Positions 8,496-17,173 of a DNA stretch of 64,000 nt are shown piece by piece (the first letter of the stretch is position 1; the number at the start of each line of letters is the position of its first letter). The position numbers were made by a program, and so were the translations under genes. Source of the stretch: SURF-21 sp964462595 (GTDB taxonomy: Bacteria; Actinomycetota; Geothermincolia; Geothermincolales; RBG-13-55-18); the NCBI GenBank assembly GCA_964462595.1, contig CAYWXM010000063.1:1-64000 (forward strand), given 5' to 3'. The notes beneath the pieces are model-generated. The model ran no database searches, had not been told where the DNA came from, and was given only the letters and a program-made list of their open reading frames with translations.

Positions 8496-9293
8496 ATGGG
8501 TATCAAGATCATCGTATGCGCCAAGCAGGTACCGGACCCCGAGGGTCCCCCTTCCTCTTTCGAGGTAAACGAGGCGGAACGCAAGATCACCCCCCGGGGG
8601 ATCCCGCCGGTGATCAACCCCTTCGACGAGAACGCCCTGGAGGCGGCCATCCGCATCAAGGAAGCGACGGGCGCCGAGATAACCCTGCTCTCGGCTGGAA
8701 ACGGCATTTCCAAGGCGGTGATCCTGAAAGCGATAGCCGCGGGCGCGGATGCGTCCCTGCTGGTGGAGGGCGAGGCACTGGAGGCCGACCAGCTCGATTC
8801 CTTCGCCAGCGCACAATTGCTCGCGGCGGCCATAGGCAGGATAGGCCACTACGACCTCGTGCTCTGCGGCAGGCAGGCAGCCGACACCAACGCCGGGATG
8901 GTCGGATTGGGCATTGCCCAGATCCTGGGCATCCCCGCCATCACCCTGGCCCAGAAAGTGGAGATAGAGGGCGACAGGGTAGTGGTGGAGAGGGTGCTCC
9001 CCGATGGCTACGAGGTGGTGGAGACGCAGCTCCCGGCCCTGGTCACCGTCTCCGGCGAGGTGGGCGACCTGCGCTATCCCAGCCTGCAGGCCATCAAGGC
9101 GTCAAAATCCCTCCCGCAGACCACGTTCGGCCTGGCAGACCTCGACCTGGACCCCAGCGGCCTGGGACGGATCCGGACCGTGTCACTCGCCGCACCGTCG
9201 CGCGAGAGGCGCTGCACCCTTGTGGATGGCGATACGCCGGAGGAGGCGGGCCAGAAGCTGGCCCTGCTCCTCAGGCAGGATAAGGTGATATAG
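8496..9293 (+). CDS. etfB: Electron transfer flavoprotein beta subunit
   Basis: 265 residues; family length is about 255-265. It starts MGIKIIVCAKQVPDPEGP. The nucleotide-binding ETF signature is visible: NPFDENALEAAIRIKE, then LLSAGN, then VLCGRQAADTNAGMVG and LPALVTVSGEVGDLRYPS. The C-terminal arm (LSLAAPSRERRC, with RQDKV) would embrace EtfA. It follows etfA by ten bases with its own GGGGG site. It binds AMP in classical ETFs or a second FAD in electron-bifurcating ETFs. Which type this is cannot be fixed by eye, although the FixC- and FixX-like genes at the end of the cluster make the FixAB group worth testing. Confidence 0.95.
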   Translation: MGIKIIVCAKQVPDPEGPPSSFEVNEAERKITPRGIPPVINPFDENALEAAIRIKEATGAEITLLSAGNGISKAVILKAIAAGADASLLVEGEALEADQLDSFASAQLLAAAIGRIGHYDLVLCGRQAADTNAGMVGLGIAQILGIPAITLAQKVEIEGDRVVVERVLPDGYEVVETQLPALVTVSGEVGDLRYPSLQAIKASKSLPQTTFGLADLDLDPSGLGRIRTVSLAAPSRERRCTLVDGDTPEEAGQKLALLLRQDKVI

Positions 9294-9426
9294 ATGCCGC
9301 GTACGAACGCCGGCTCCGGAGGTTTGTTTCGCGGAGGCGGTCGCGGCGCTGAGGTGCCGGCCCCCCGGTCCTTCGGGGAGCGGAGCCCTGGCCCGCGTAC
9401 GCTCGGAAAACATGGAGGTGAGTAGA

Positions 9427-9816
9427 TTGCCGCTCGATCCCGCACAGGTCTTCAAGGTCATGCAGTGCGCCTACCGCAACGGAGTGCTGGACAAGTTCAT
9501 GGTCATCCAGGGCCAGGCCCTGGAGGGGGTGATGGCCGACACCGGCATGAACATGGGGGACCTCCTGAACCGCCTGGACGAGGCCGAGGAGGCCACGGTG
9601 ATGAAGATAGACAGGCTCCTGGACCGCGCCGGCCCCCTGATGAAATACCTGGATTCGGACCGCTTGATGAGACTGGCCTCCCGCCTGCTGGACATAGCGC
9701 TGGTGAAAAAGATGATGGTCGCCAACATGCGCGCCATGATGGGCAGGGCCGCCAGCGGCGAATCCCCTCCCACCCTGGGGGAGCGCCTGCGCGCCCTGGC
9801 CGGGAAAGCGGCCTAG
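9427..9816 (+). CDS. Small helical protein of unknown function in the ETF cluster
   Basis: 129 residues from TTG 9427. The GGAGGTG at 9414-9420 lies six bases before it, whereas the upstream ATG (9412) overlaps that site and so is a poor start. The protein is almost all amphipathic helix, Met- and Leu-rich (DRLLDRAGPLMKYL, then LVKKMMVANMRAMMG), with no cysteine cluster and no clear membrane span. I do not recognise a family, though short helical proteins of this sort accompany some oxidoreductase subunits. It sits between etfB and the first GlcD-type gene, 16 bases from the latter, so it is almost certainly cotranscribed and may be a complex subunit. Confidence 0.65.
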   Translation: MPLDPAQVFKVMQCAYRNGVLDKFMVIQGQALEGVMADTGMNMGDLLNRLDEAEEATVMKIDRLLDRAGPLMKYLDSDRLMRLASRLLDIALVKKMMVANMRAMMGRAASGESPPTLGERLRALAGKAA

Positions 9817-9832
9817 GGAAAGGAGAGAGAAG

Positions 9833-11302
9833 ATGGCCATAGATAAAGCGAAGCTCGCAGCCATCGTGGGCGAGGGAAACCTATCCGAGGACCCCTCCCT
9901 GCTGGACACCTTCCGCGCCGCGGGGGCGGTAGAGGGGGGCGAGCCGCGGCTGGCGGTGCGGCCCTCCAGCACCTCAGAGGTGCGCGAGATAGTGAAACTG
10001 GCCCGCTCCGAGGGCCTCAACCTGGTCTTTTCCTCCTCCGCCCCTCCCCGCCTGCGCGGGGATTCGGTGCCCGCAGGCGAGGCGGTGGTGGTGGACATGT
10101 CCGCCATGGACAGGATCGTCAGGCTGGACAGGAGGAACAAGGTGGCCCTGATCGAGCCCGGGGTGACCTTCGAGCGGCTCATCCCCGAGGTGGACAAGGC
10201 CGGGCTCAAGGTGCTCTCGCCCCTGCTCCCCAAGCGGGGCAAGTCGGTGCTGGCCTCGGCGCTCGAGCGCGAGCCCATCTTGATCCCCAAGTACCACTGG
10301 GACATGACCGACCCCATGCTGTGCACCGAGCTGGTCTTCGGCACAGGCGACCTCTTCCGCACCGGGTCGGCCGCCGGCCCCGGCTCCCTGGAGCAGCAGT
10401 GGGCGGCCGGCGGGGCGCAGAAGAACCCCATGGGCCCGGCCCAGACCGACTTCGTGCGCGTGGTGCAGGGCTCCCAGGGCACTATGGCCGCGGTCACCTG
10501 GTGTTCGCTCAAGCTGGAGGTGAAACCCCGCCTGCACAGGATATACTTCGCGCCCGACGCCAAGCTGGAGCGCCTGGCGGGCTTCACCTACCGCGCTCTC
10601 AGGCCCAAGCTGGCCGACGAGTGGCTGATCCTCTCCGCCCGCCAGCTGGCCACGGCCGTAGCCGAGGACCCCTCCCGCATAGACGAGCTCGCCGCCGAGA
10701 TGGCCCCCTGGACGGTCATCTACGGGGTCAGCGGGTATGAGTACCTGCCCGAGGAGAGGGTGTCCTACCAGGAGCGCGACCTGGCCCGCCACGCCCAGGC
10801 GGCCGGGGTCACCCCCGTCTCCGAGGTCCCGGGCTGCTCGGCGCGCAGGATGGAGAGGATACTTGCCTCCCCCTCCCCCGAGCCCTACTACAAAGCGGCC
10901 CCCAAGGGAGGCTTCGCGGACATCTTCTTTCTGACCACCCTGGACAAGGCGCCCTCTTTCGTCTCCGTCATGGAGGCCGAGGCGGAGAAGCTGGGCTATC
11001 CCAAAGAGAGGATCGGCACCTACATCCAGCCCATACAGCAGGGGCGCAACTGCCATCTGGAGTTCACCCTGTACTACGACCCGCAGGACGCGGCCAAGGC
11101 GGGCGAGCTGTTCTCGGCCGCTTCCCGTGCCCTCTCGGAAGCCGGGGCCTTCTTCTCGAGGCCCTACGGCCCCTGGGCGCCTCTGGCCTACGCCCGCTGC
11201 CCCGATACCGTTTCGGCCCTGAGGAAGGTAAAGGACATGCTGGACCCGGACGGCGTTTTGAACCGCGGCAAGCTGTGCTTCACGAAAGAGGAGGCGGTAT
11301 AG
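9833..11302 (+). CDS. FAD-binding oxidase/dehydrogenase, GlcD/lactate dehydrogenase type
   Basis: 489 residues. The N-terminal PCMH-type FAD domain is visible: RLAVRPSSTSEVREIVKLA, then VVVDMSAMDRIVRLDRRNKVALIEPGVTFERL, then ELVFGTGDLFRTGS with a conserved Gln/Gly-rich FGTGD and a later FVRVVQGSQGTMAAVTW. The C-terminal cap ends PYGPWAPLAYARCPDTV and LDPDGVLNRGKLCF, the standard end of this family (MDPxGxLNPGK). Such enzymes oxidise 2-hydroxy acids and pass electrons to ETF or Fe-S partners. Position between etfAB and an HdrD-like protein points to an ETF-linked (possibly confurcating, as in Acetobacterium lactate dehydrogenase) complex. The substrate is unknown. Confidence 0.85.
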   Translation: MAIDKAKLAAIVGEGNLSEDPSLLDTFRAAGAVEGGEPRLAVRPSSTSEVREIVKLARSEGLNLVFSSSAPPRLRGDSVPAGEAVVVDMSAMDRIVRLDRRNKVALIEPGVTFERLIPEVDKAGLKVLSPLLPKRGKSVLASALEREPILIPKYHWDMTDPMLCTELVFGTGDLFRTGSAAGPGSLEQQWAAGGAQKNPMGPAQTDFVRVVQGSQGTMAAVTWCSLKLEVKPRLHRIYFAPDAKLERLAGFTYRALRPKLADEWLILSARQLATAVAEDPSRIDELAAEMAPWTVIYGVSGYEYLPEERVSYQERDLARHAQAAGVTPVSEVPGCSARRMERILASPSPEPYYKAAPKGGFADIFFLTTLDKAPSFVSVMEAEAEKLGYPKERIGTYIQPIQQGRNCHLEFTLYYDPQDAAKAGELFSAASRALSEAGAFFSRPYGPWAPLAYARCPDTVSALRKVKDMLDPDGVLNRGKLCFTKEEAV

Positions 11303-11377
11303 ATGGCCGCCCCCTTGCGACGACACGAGGACGAGCATGGCCTGCACTACGTGATAGAGAAAGAGGAGGTGTCTTGA
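11303..11377 (+). CDS. Possible 24-residue translated mini-ORF
   Basis: An ATG lies directly after the TAG stop of the preceding oxidase and opens a 24-codon frame (starting MAAPLRRHEDEHG) whose TGA is just before the next gene's start. The next gene's GAGGAGGT site lies inside it. It might be a translational coupler or simply chance. There is no independent ribosome site, so support is weak. Confidence 0.2.
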   Translation: MAAPLRRHEDEHGLHYVIEKEEVS

Positions 11378-11379
11378 AA

Positions 11380-12660
11380 ATGGCGCTCGCGGACTACAAA
11401 AGGGACATGGAGGGCTGCAGCCGCTGCTCCTCCTGCAAATGGGTGCCCTTCAACCAGATAAAGAGCTGGCGTTTCGCCAAGAACTGCCCCTCCATATGCC
11501 GCTACAACTTCCACGCCTACTCCGGCTCGGGCAAGATGATCATCGGCAACTCCATCTTAGAGGGCAGAAGCGAGCTCAACGACGAGGTGGCCGAGATCAT
11601 ATTTAAGTGCCAGCTCTGCGGGGCCTGCGACGCCGCCTGCAAGGTGTACAGAGACGACATAGACTTAACCGAGGTGCTGCTGGAGCTGCGGTCCCACTGC
11701 GTGGAGTCCGGCCACCTCATCATCGAGCACATGGCGGTGATCGACGCCCTCAAGCGCGAGGACAACGTGCTTGGCGAGCCCAAGTCCAAGCGCGGCGAGT
11801 GGGCCGAGGGCCTTTCCGTAAAGGACATCAACACCGAGCAGTGCGAGGTGCTCTTCCACGCCGGCTGCCGCTACTCCTACGACCCCGACCTCAGGGACAC
11901 GGCGAGGGCGGCGGTCAGGCTCATGGCGGCCGCCGGGGCCGACGTGGGCATAGCCGGGGCCGAGGAGTCCTGCTGCGGGGGGCGCGCCTACGAGCTGGGC
12001 TACCGCGGCGAGGCCGAGAACTACGCCGACGACCTGGCATCCCGGGTCAAGGCCTCCGGGGCCAGGACCCTGGTCACCGCCTGCGCCGACGGCTACGCCC
12101 ACTTAAAGTACCTCTACCCCCGCATGGGCAAGGAGCTGGGAGTGGAGGTGCTGCACATAACCCAGTACCTGGAAAGGATGGTGGGCGAGGGCAGGCTCAG
12201 GCTCAAGGAGGAGATACCCCTGCTGGTCACCTACCACGACCCCTGCCACCTGGGCAGGATGGGCGAGCCCTTCCTCTCCGACTGGACAGACGACAAGCTC
12301 AAGCGGCCCATGAGCCTCAAGCGCGCGGGCAGAAAGGGCGTCTACGAGCCTCCCCGCAACCTGATCCGGGCCATCCCGGGCATGGAGCTCACCGAGATGG
12401 AGAGGATAAAGGAGTACGCCTGGTGCTGCGGCGCCGGGGGCGGGGTGCTCGAGGCCTACCCCGACTTCGCCACCTGGACCGCGCAGGAGCGCCTGGCCGA
12501 GGCCCTGGCCACCGGGGCCGAGGCCCTGGTCACCGCCTGCCCCTGGTGCGAGCGCACCTTCCGGGACGCCGCCACCGAGTCGGGCATAGATCTTCCCGTC
12601 TACGATGTGATCGACCTGGCCCTGAAGTCGGCGGCCATCCCCGCAGAGGCCAGGGTATAG
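11380..12660 (+). CDS. HdrD/GlcF-like (Fe-S)-binding protein with two CCG domains
   Basis: 426 residues. ATG 11380 follows GAGGAGGT by nine bases. The N-terminus carries cysteine groups for Fe-S clusters (CSRCSSCKWVPF with a later CPSICRYN, then FKCQLCGACDAACKVYRDD). Two cysteine-rich CCG domains follow: GCRYSYDPD with ESCCGGRAYELG, and HDPCHLGRMGE with WCCGAGGGV and CPWCERTF. CCG domains bind the non-cubane cluster in HdrB/HdrD or mediate electron flow in GlcF and LutA-type proteins. Flanked on each side by a GlcD-type flavoprotein, it is the likely electron outlet of both. The reaction partner could be quinone, a disulfide or ETF. Confidence 0.85.
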   Translation: MALADYKRDMEGCSRCSSCKWVPFNQIKSWRFAKNCPSICRYNFHAYSGSGKMIIGNSILEGRSELNDEVAEIIFKCQLCGACDAACKVYRDDIDLTEVLLELRSHCVESGHLIIEHMAVIDALKREDNVLGEPKSKRGEWAEGLSVKDINTEQCEVLFHAGCRYSYDPDLRDTARAAVRLMAAAGADVGIAGAEESCCGGRAYELGYRGEAENYADDLASRVKASGARTLVTACADGYAHLKYLYPRMGKELGVEVLHITQYLERMVGEGRLRLKEEIPLLVTYHDPCHLGRMGEPFLSDWTDDKLKRPMSLKRAGRKGVYEPPRNLIRAIPGMELTEMERIKEYAWCCGAGGGVLEAYPDFATWTAQERLAEALATGAEALVTACPWCERTFRDAATESGIDLPVYDVIDLALKSAAIPAEARV

Positions 12661-12673
12661 GGAGGTGAGCGAG

Positions 12674-14350
12674 ATGGCTACCCAGACACAGACCAGGTCC
12701 TTTAACACCATCGCCGACGAGGCCTACCGCGACCTGGAGGCCGCGGTGGGGCCCGAGTACGTCTCCCAGGAGCCCGGGGTGCTCGACGGCTATACCTGGC
12801 AGCCGACCATCAACGACGACCCCGCCAAGTGGGTCAAGCGCCCCGTGGCCGTGGTCCTCCCCTCCTGCACCGAGGAGGTGCAGGAGGTGGTGCGCGCCTG
12901 CAACCGGCACGGCCTCAAGTTCAAGGCCTTCTCCACCGGTTGGGGTGTCTATTCCGGCTGCACTTATGACAACGTGGTGCAGGTGGACCTGCGCCGCATG
13001 AACCGCATCCTGGAGATAGACGAGAGGAACATGTACGCTATCCTCGAGCCATACGTCTGCGGCGCCCAGATCCAGGCGGAGGCCATGAAGCTGGGCCTGA
13101 ACGCCCACATAATCGGGGCGGGTCCGGCATGCTCCCCCTTGGCCAGCGCCACCTCCGGATGGGGCGTGGGCTGGGACGGAGTATATATGAGCTACGGCCA
13201 CCGCAATCTCCTGGGCGCGGAATGGGTGCTCCCCGACGGCGAGGTGCTCAGGGTAGGCGCCCTGGACTCCGGCCTGGGATGGTTCAACCCCGACGGCCCC
13301 GGCCCCTCCCTGCGCGGCATCATGCGCGGCTCAGCCGGCGCCCTGGGGGGCCTGGGCATCTTCACCAAGTGTGCCCTCAAGCTCTACAACTGGCCGGGCC
13401 CGGCGCAGATGAAGACGGAAGGGGTGATGCTGGACGCCCAGACCGAGCCGCCGGAGAACATGAGGTTCCACCTCTGTTTCTTCCCTGACCGTGCCAGCCT
13501 GGACGAGGCCGTCTACAAGATAGGCGAGATGGAGCTTCCCTACATCTTCACGCGCACGGCCGTTGGAGCTTATATCAATACCTTCGCCCCCCATCTGCTG
13601 CAGAAGATCTCCAAGACGGGGGCCCTCCGGGGCGTCCTGAGCAAGACGCTGAAATGGGGCTGCACCGTGGTCCTGATGGGGAACTCCGAGGACGAGATCG
13701 CCTTCCAGGAGAGGGTGCTGAAGGAGATCATCGCAAAGCACGGAGGGCTGTCCATGGAGGCCATGCAGGCCCCGGCCATAGGCCCCATGATGGTCATGAA
13801 TTTCCTCAGGGTCAGCGCCATACCCATGGTCTTCCGTGCCGGGGGCCTGTTCAGCACCGCACTGGCTCGTAACGAGGCCTGGGATACCCAGATGGACTGG
13901 GCCGATGCGGGCGAGGTGATCAAACAGAAGTGGATAGAAAAGGGCGGCATCCTGGATGACCTCGCCGACAACCCCTTTATGGCCCTTTACGAGCAGAACA
14001 CCTGGGGGCACTGCGAGGAGATCTTCCAGTACAACGCCCGCGACCCGAAACAGCTGGCATCACTGGAACCCCTTTTCGTCGAGTTCTCGGTGACCGCCAT
14101 GGAAATGTGCATGGAGCCGCTGTCGGTGACCGACGCCCGCCTGCGCGAGGTGATAAGCCCGATGATGGGGCATTACAACGGCTGGCAGAAAAAGATATCC
14201 CACGCCCTGGACGCCAACCGCGCCGCGGACACCGGCATGTATTGCGACGAGGTTGACTTCGACTTCTCCAAGGTGGACCCGCAAATAAAGGCTACCTTGG
14301 ACCGCATGATAGAGCTCAGAACCTGGACTGATGAAGGCCCGCCGGCCTAG
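12674..14350 (+). CDS. Second FAD-binding oxidase (PCMH/GlcD type), longer form
   Basis: 558 residues from ATG 12674 (GGAGGT seven bases before; an in-frame GTG at 12665 overlaps that site). The FAD domain has RPVAVVLPSCTEEVQEVV, then FKAFSTGWGVYSG, then YAILEPYVCGAQIQAEAMK and GWGVGWDGVYMSYGHRNLLG, then GALGGLGIFTKCALKLYNWP. The C-terminal part is longer than in the first oxidase (489 residues) and ends in an extended helical stretch, so these are two distinct members, not a recent duplicate. It belongs to FAD-linked hydroxy-acid or alkyl oxidases. The operon ends here with a strong terminator. The substrate is not determinable. Confidence 0.82.
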   Translation: MATQTQTRSFNTIADEAYRDLEAAVGPEYVSQEPGVLDGYTWQPTINDDPAKWVKRPVAVVLPSCTEEVQEVVRACNRHGLKFKAFSTGWGVYSGCTYDNVVQVDLRRMNRILEIDERNMYAILEPYVCGAQIQAEAMKLGLNAHIIGAGPACSPLASATSGWGVGWDGVYMSYGHRNLLGAEWVLPDGEVLRVGALDSGLGWFNPDGPGPSLRGIMRGSAGALGGLGIFTKCALKLYNWPGPAQMKTEGVMLDAQTEPPENMRFHLCFFPDRASLDEAVYKIGEMELPYIFTRTAVGAYINTFAPHLLQKISKTGALRGVLSKTLKWGCTVVLMGNSEDEIAFQERVLKEIIAKHGGLSMEAMQAPAIGPMMVMNFLRVSAIPMVFRAGGLFSTALARNEAWDTQMDWADAGEVIKQKWIEKGGILDDLADNPFMALYEQNTWGHCEEIFQYNARDPKQLASLEPLFVEFSVTAMEMCMEPLSVTDARLREVISPMMGHYNGWQKKISHALDANRAADTGMYCDEVDFDFSKVDPQIKATLDRMIELRTWTDEGPPA

Positions 14351-14363
14351 GTGTAAGACACGC

Positions 14364-14410
14364 GGAACGGAGCGCCTTTAAAAAGCGTGCTCCGTTCCGG
14401 GCTTTTCGTT
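14364..14410 (+). terminator. Rho-independent terminator of the ETF/GlcD operon
   Basis: GGAACGGAGC (14364-14373) pairs perfectly with GCTCCGTTCC (14389-14398), followed by GGGCTTTTCGTTT. It starts 14 bases after the stop of the second oxidase and separates the ETF operon from the FixC/FixX pair. Confidence 0.85.
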
Positions 14411-14567
14411 TCACGACCGAGAACGGGGGTTAGCAGAGGAAGGAGGATCGGGTTTACAGTCAGTCGGTCTATTCGTGGGAACGGCCCCTTCAACACATCA
14501 GTTTTCAACCATCGCGTAACATCAGGTTTCATGGCCTGGGGCAAAGTAGGAAGGGGGTATTCAGGTT

Positions 14568-16052
14568 ATGGAGAAATGGGACGTAGCCGTAGTCGGCGGA
14601 GGTCCCGGCGGTTCTTATGCCGCCAAGACGGCGGCGGAAGCGGGCCTGAAAACGGTCTTCTTCGAGAGGGGGCGAACACCAGGAGACAAGAACTCTTCCG
14701 GATGCGGCCTGGGTCAGAGGTGGTGGAAGGACTATCCGGAACTGATGGAGGAACTGCAGCATCTGCCATCGGTGCGCAAGATAGAGATGGTGGTGATCAA
14801 CCTCATCGATGAGCATGACCGCCTGCGCTATCGCAGCGGCACCACCGGCTCGGACCTATGTGCCAACCGCTGGCCTCACGGCATGGACGGGATCAGCATC
14901 TACCGCAGCGACCTGGATCCCTTCCTGGCCAACCTGGCCGTGGAAGCAGGAGCGGAGCTGCGCACCTCCACGCTGGTCAACGACGTGACCATGGACAACG
15001 GCAGGGTCACCGGAGTGAAAACGGAAAAGGGGGAGCCCATCCAGGCCGAGGTGGTCATCGCCGCCGACGGGGCCATGTCCACCATGGCCAGAAAATCCGG
15101 GATGCGCGAGCGTTGGGGCGGGGGCTGCACGCTGGTGCCCCAACTCGACTTCGGCTGTGACGAGAAGAAGATGGACGATGTCATCGGCAACGCCGAGTGG
15201 GTGTGGTTCGGGCCCCTGTACGGCACCTACCAGGTGAACTTCCGCGACGGCTTCCACATCGGGGCGGGACAGTGGCTGCGCGAAGACTGGGACGAAAAGC
15301 CCCTGGACATGATGAGAAAAGTGGTCCGCATACCGGGCTTCCAGGCCATGTGCCGGGCCATCGACGCCAAGCCCAGGGAGTACCAGGCACACCTGCTGCC
15401 CTGGCTGAAGAAGCCGCCCAAGACCTACACCGGAGGCATGATGCTGGTGGGAGACGCCGCCGGGTTCCCCTGCCCCCTGGAGGCGGAAGGCATCTGGCAC
15501 GCGATCACGTCGGGCAAGATCGCGGCCGAGACCGCGGCCTGGGTTATCTCCAAGGGCGATACCTCCGAGAGGACCATGGCGGAATATGAGCGGCGCTGGA
15601 AAGCATCGAGCCTGGGCAAGGAGCACGAGTTCGGAGAGGAGTTCGTAAACCTGTGGGACTCCTCCATCTTCGACCCCAAGCTCATGGAGAGGCAGATCCA
15701 GCTCCTGCTGGAGTTCAGCATGCTGCACCCCTTCTCCATCGTCTTCGACTGGGGCGACGCCCACATGGACTGCTTCAACCAGCACCTGGAGCATCTCATG
15801 GAACTGGCTCCGGAGTTCGGCGAATTCGGGAAGACCTATATCGCACCCCTTGCCCGCGGCATCTGGCCCAGGAACGTTAAGCGTATCCTGCTCACGGTAA
15901 AGCCAAAGATCCCGGCCCTGCGTCGCCTCTCCGACGAGCGCTTCTTCCGCGTGGTGGCCCGGCTCTCCAAGGGGCTGGCCCCTTTCCTGGACCCGGATAT
16001 AAAGCAGGATGCCGCCGTGCCACGAGAGGTCTACAAGCGGGAGGTGAGATAG
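14568..16052 (+). CDS. FixC / geranylgeranyl-reductase-family FAD-dependent oxidoreductase
   Basis: 494 residues. The N-terminal FAD Rossmann motif is VVGGGPGGSYAAKTAAEAG, ending in FFERG. Then come SSGCGLGQRWW in the flavin cap, VVIAADGAMSTMARKSGM (the ADGxxS motif of the family) and MMLVGDAAGFPCPLEAEGIW (second FAD motif). This matches the FixC/ETF:quinone-oxidoreductase-like group. The next gene starts directly at its stop and encodes a FixX-like ferredoxin, so together they resemble the FixCX half of FixABCX or a two-gene ETF:quinone oxidoreductase. With etfAB upstream the likely role is passing ETF electrons to quinone; lipid double-bond reduction is the alternative. Confidence 0.83.
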   Translation: MEKWDVAVVGGGPGGSYAAKTAAEAGLKTVFFERGRTPGDKNSSGCGLGQRWWKDYPELMEELQHLPSVRKIEMVVINLIDEHDRLRYRSGTTGSDLCANRWPHGMDGISIYRSDLDPFLANLAVEAGAELRTSTLVNDVTMDNGRVTGVKTEKGEPIQAEVVIAADGAMSTMARKSGMRERWGGGCTLVPQLDFGCDEKKMDDVIGNAEWVWFGPLYGTYQVNFRDGFHIGAGQWLREDWDEKPLDMMRKVVRIPGFQAMCRAIDAKPREYQAHLLPWLKKPPKTYTGGMMLVGDAAGFPCPLEAEGIWHAITSGKIAAETAAWVISKGDTSERTMAEYERRWKASSLGKEHEFGEEFVNLWDSSIFDPKLMERQIQLLLEFSMLHPFSIVFDWGDAHMDCFNQHLEHLMELAPEFGEFGKTYIAPLARGIWPRNVKRILLTVKPKIPALRRLSDERFFRVVARLSKGLAPFLDPDIKQDAAVPREVYKREVR

Positions 16053-16337
16053 ATGGACCCGGAAAGCATCGACTTCTTCGGGCTGGTCAAGCGTGTGGAC
16101 ACGGACAAGATGGGTGATTTCATCTTCTACGACCCCGAGAAGTGCACCGGCTGCGGCATGTGCGCCCTGGTCTGTTCCTTCAGCCTGTGGGCGGTGAAAC
16201 AGGGCAAGGCCAAGCTGGCCATGCACTACCAGGATCTGTGCCTGGAATGCGGCGCATGTTGGGAGGTGTGCGAGCCCGGGGCCATCGATTTCTCATACCC
16301 CGCGGGCGGCACCGGCGTAGTTATAGAATACGGTTAG
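16053..16337 (+). CDS. FixX-like 2[4Fe-4S] ferredoxin
   Basis: 94 residues, starting immediately after the stop of the FixC-like gene, with GAGGTGAG in that gene's last codons. It has two clusters: CTGCGMCALVC near residues 31-41 and CLECGACWEVCEPGAIDF near residues 68-85, both C-x2-C-x2-C-x3-C. In ETF:quinone oxidoreductases and FixX this domain relays electrons between flavin and acceptor. The FYDPEKC lead-in is typical. Unlike mitochondrial ETF-QO, where the ferredoxin is fused, here it is separate. Translational coupling argues strongly that it is the partner of the preceding flavoprotein. Confidence 0.9.
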   Translation: MDPESIDFFGLVKRVDTDKMGDFIFYDPEKCTGCGMCALVCSFSLWAVKQGKAKLAMHYQDLCLECGACWEVCEPGAIDFSYPAGGTGVVIEYG

Positions 16338-16681
16338 ACCCAGGAACAACGTCAGACCGTTTGCATCGCGTAAGCGACAGCGCCGCCCGGAGGGCGGCGC
16401 GACGGTGCCTGTGCCAGTCCTGGCGGAGCCGGGCCTGGCTTGGGCACTCCCATCGAGGCCATCATCGACCACGTCGACAGGCTGGTTCGGTAACGGCTGC
16501 TAGCGTGATGTCTCGCTCTTACCTGGCTCGCACCAGCATCAATCCCAGCGATCAAACACCGAGAAACACGCGCCTGCTGCGCTGTGATCTGCATCAAGAT
16601 CGATATCCTCGTTTAGCGGCAATATTTCTTTGACTCCGGGAATAATATACCTGCAACACGTGCGGAAACAGGAGGTACAGC
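16338..16681. other. Intergenic stretch with one repeat copy
   Basis: 344 bases between the ferredoxin and rubrerythrin genes. It contains the palindromic repeat at 16363-16415. Downstream of that a short frame near 16430-16494 reads like a gene end (GTPIEAIIDHVDRLVR then stop) but has no start or recognisable body. An AT-richer segment near 16600-16660 probably holds the rubrerythrin promoter. Confidence 0.5.
16363..16415. repeat. Dispersed palindromic repeat, copy 1
   Basis: A 53-base unit containing GCGTAAGCGACA, then a perfect 9-bp hairpin (GCGCCGCCC/GGGCGGCGC, three-base loop), then ACGGTGCCTGTGCC. The same unit occurs at 19125-19177 with only a few substitutions, mostly inside the hairpin. 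Both are intergenic, in the same orientation, as for REP-type extragenic elements. Confidence 0.7.
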
Positions 16682-17173
16682 ATGAGCACTATCGACAATC
16701 TCAAGGAGGCATTCGCCGGGGAATCGCAGGCCAACCGCAAATACCTGGCCTTCGGGAAAAAGGCCGACGAGGAAGGTTACGCCCAGGTGGCCAGGCTGTT
16801 CCGAGCCGCCGCCGATGCCGAGACGGTGCACGCCCACGCCCACCTGAAGGTGATGAAAGGCGTGGGGAGCACGGCGGACAACCTGAGCGAGGCCATAAGC
16901 GGAGAGACGGAGGAATTCAAGTCGATGTACCCAAGGATGATGGAGGAGGCCAAGACCGAGGGCGAGAACGCCGCCTATACTTCCTTCGCCTACGCCAACG
17001 CCGTGGAGGAGATCCACGCCGGCCTCTACCAGAAGGCCCTGGACAACCTGGGCTCAGGCGAGGAGACCGACATCTACGTGTGCCAGGTCTGCGGCAACAC
17101 CGTCGAGGGGGAGGCCCCGGACAAGTGCCCCATCTGCGGCGCTCCCACGAAGATGTTCAAGAAGATCGACTGA
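16682..17173 (+). CDS. Rubrerythrin
   Basis: 163 residues. The N-terminal four-helix di-iron domain has FAGESQANRKYLAFGKKA on helix A, ADAETVHAHAHLK on helix B, and two further carboxylate sites (EEFKSMYPRMMEEAKTEGE and NAVEEIHAGLYQKA). The C-terminal rubredoxin-like domain has CQVCGNTVEGEAPDKCPIC, its four cysteines binding one iron. The family reduces hydrogen peroxide with electrons from rubredoxin or ferredoxin in anaerobes. The start has GGAGG six bases upstream (ACAGGAGGTACAGC). This is good evidence that the organism is an anaerobe handling oxygen stress. Its 3' end overlaps a convergent degenerate gene by 17 bases. Confidence 0.95.
   Translation: MSTIDNLKEAFAGESQANRKYLAFGKKADEEGYAQVARLFRAAADAETVHAHAHLKVMKGVGSTADNLSEAISGETEEFKSMYPRMMEEAKTEGENAAYTSFAYANAVEEIHAGLYQKALDNLGSGEETDIYVCQVCGNTVEGEAPDKCPICGAPTKMFKKID

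Noticed and set aside
9340..9385. Hairpin CCCCGG...CCGGGG-like after etfB as a terminator
   Set aside because: Short stem with no T-run, and the next gene is in the same operon context.
16430..16494. Short frame ending GTPIEAIIDHVDRLVR, resembling a gene terminus
   Set aside because: No start, no body and no family identified; could be chance or an old remnant.
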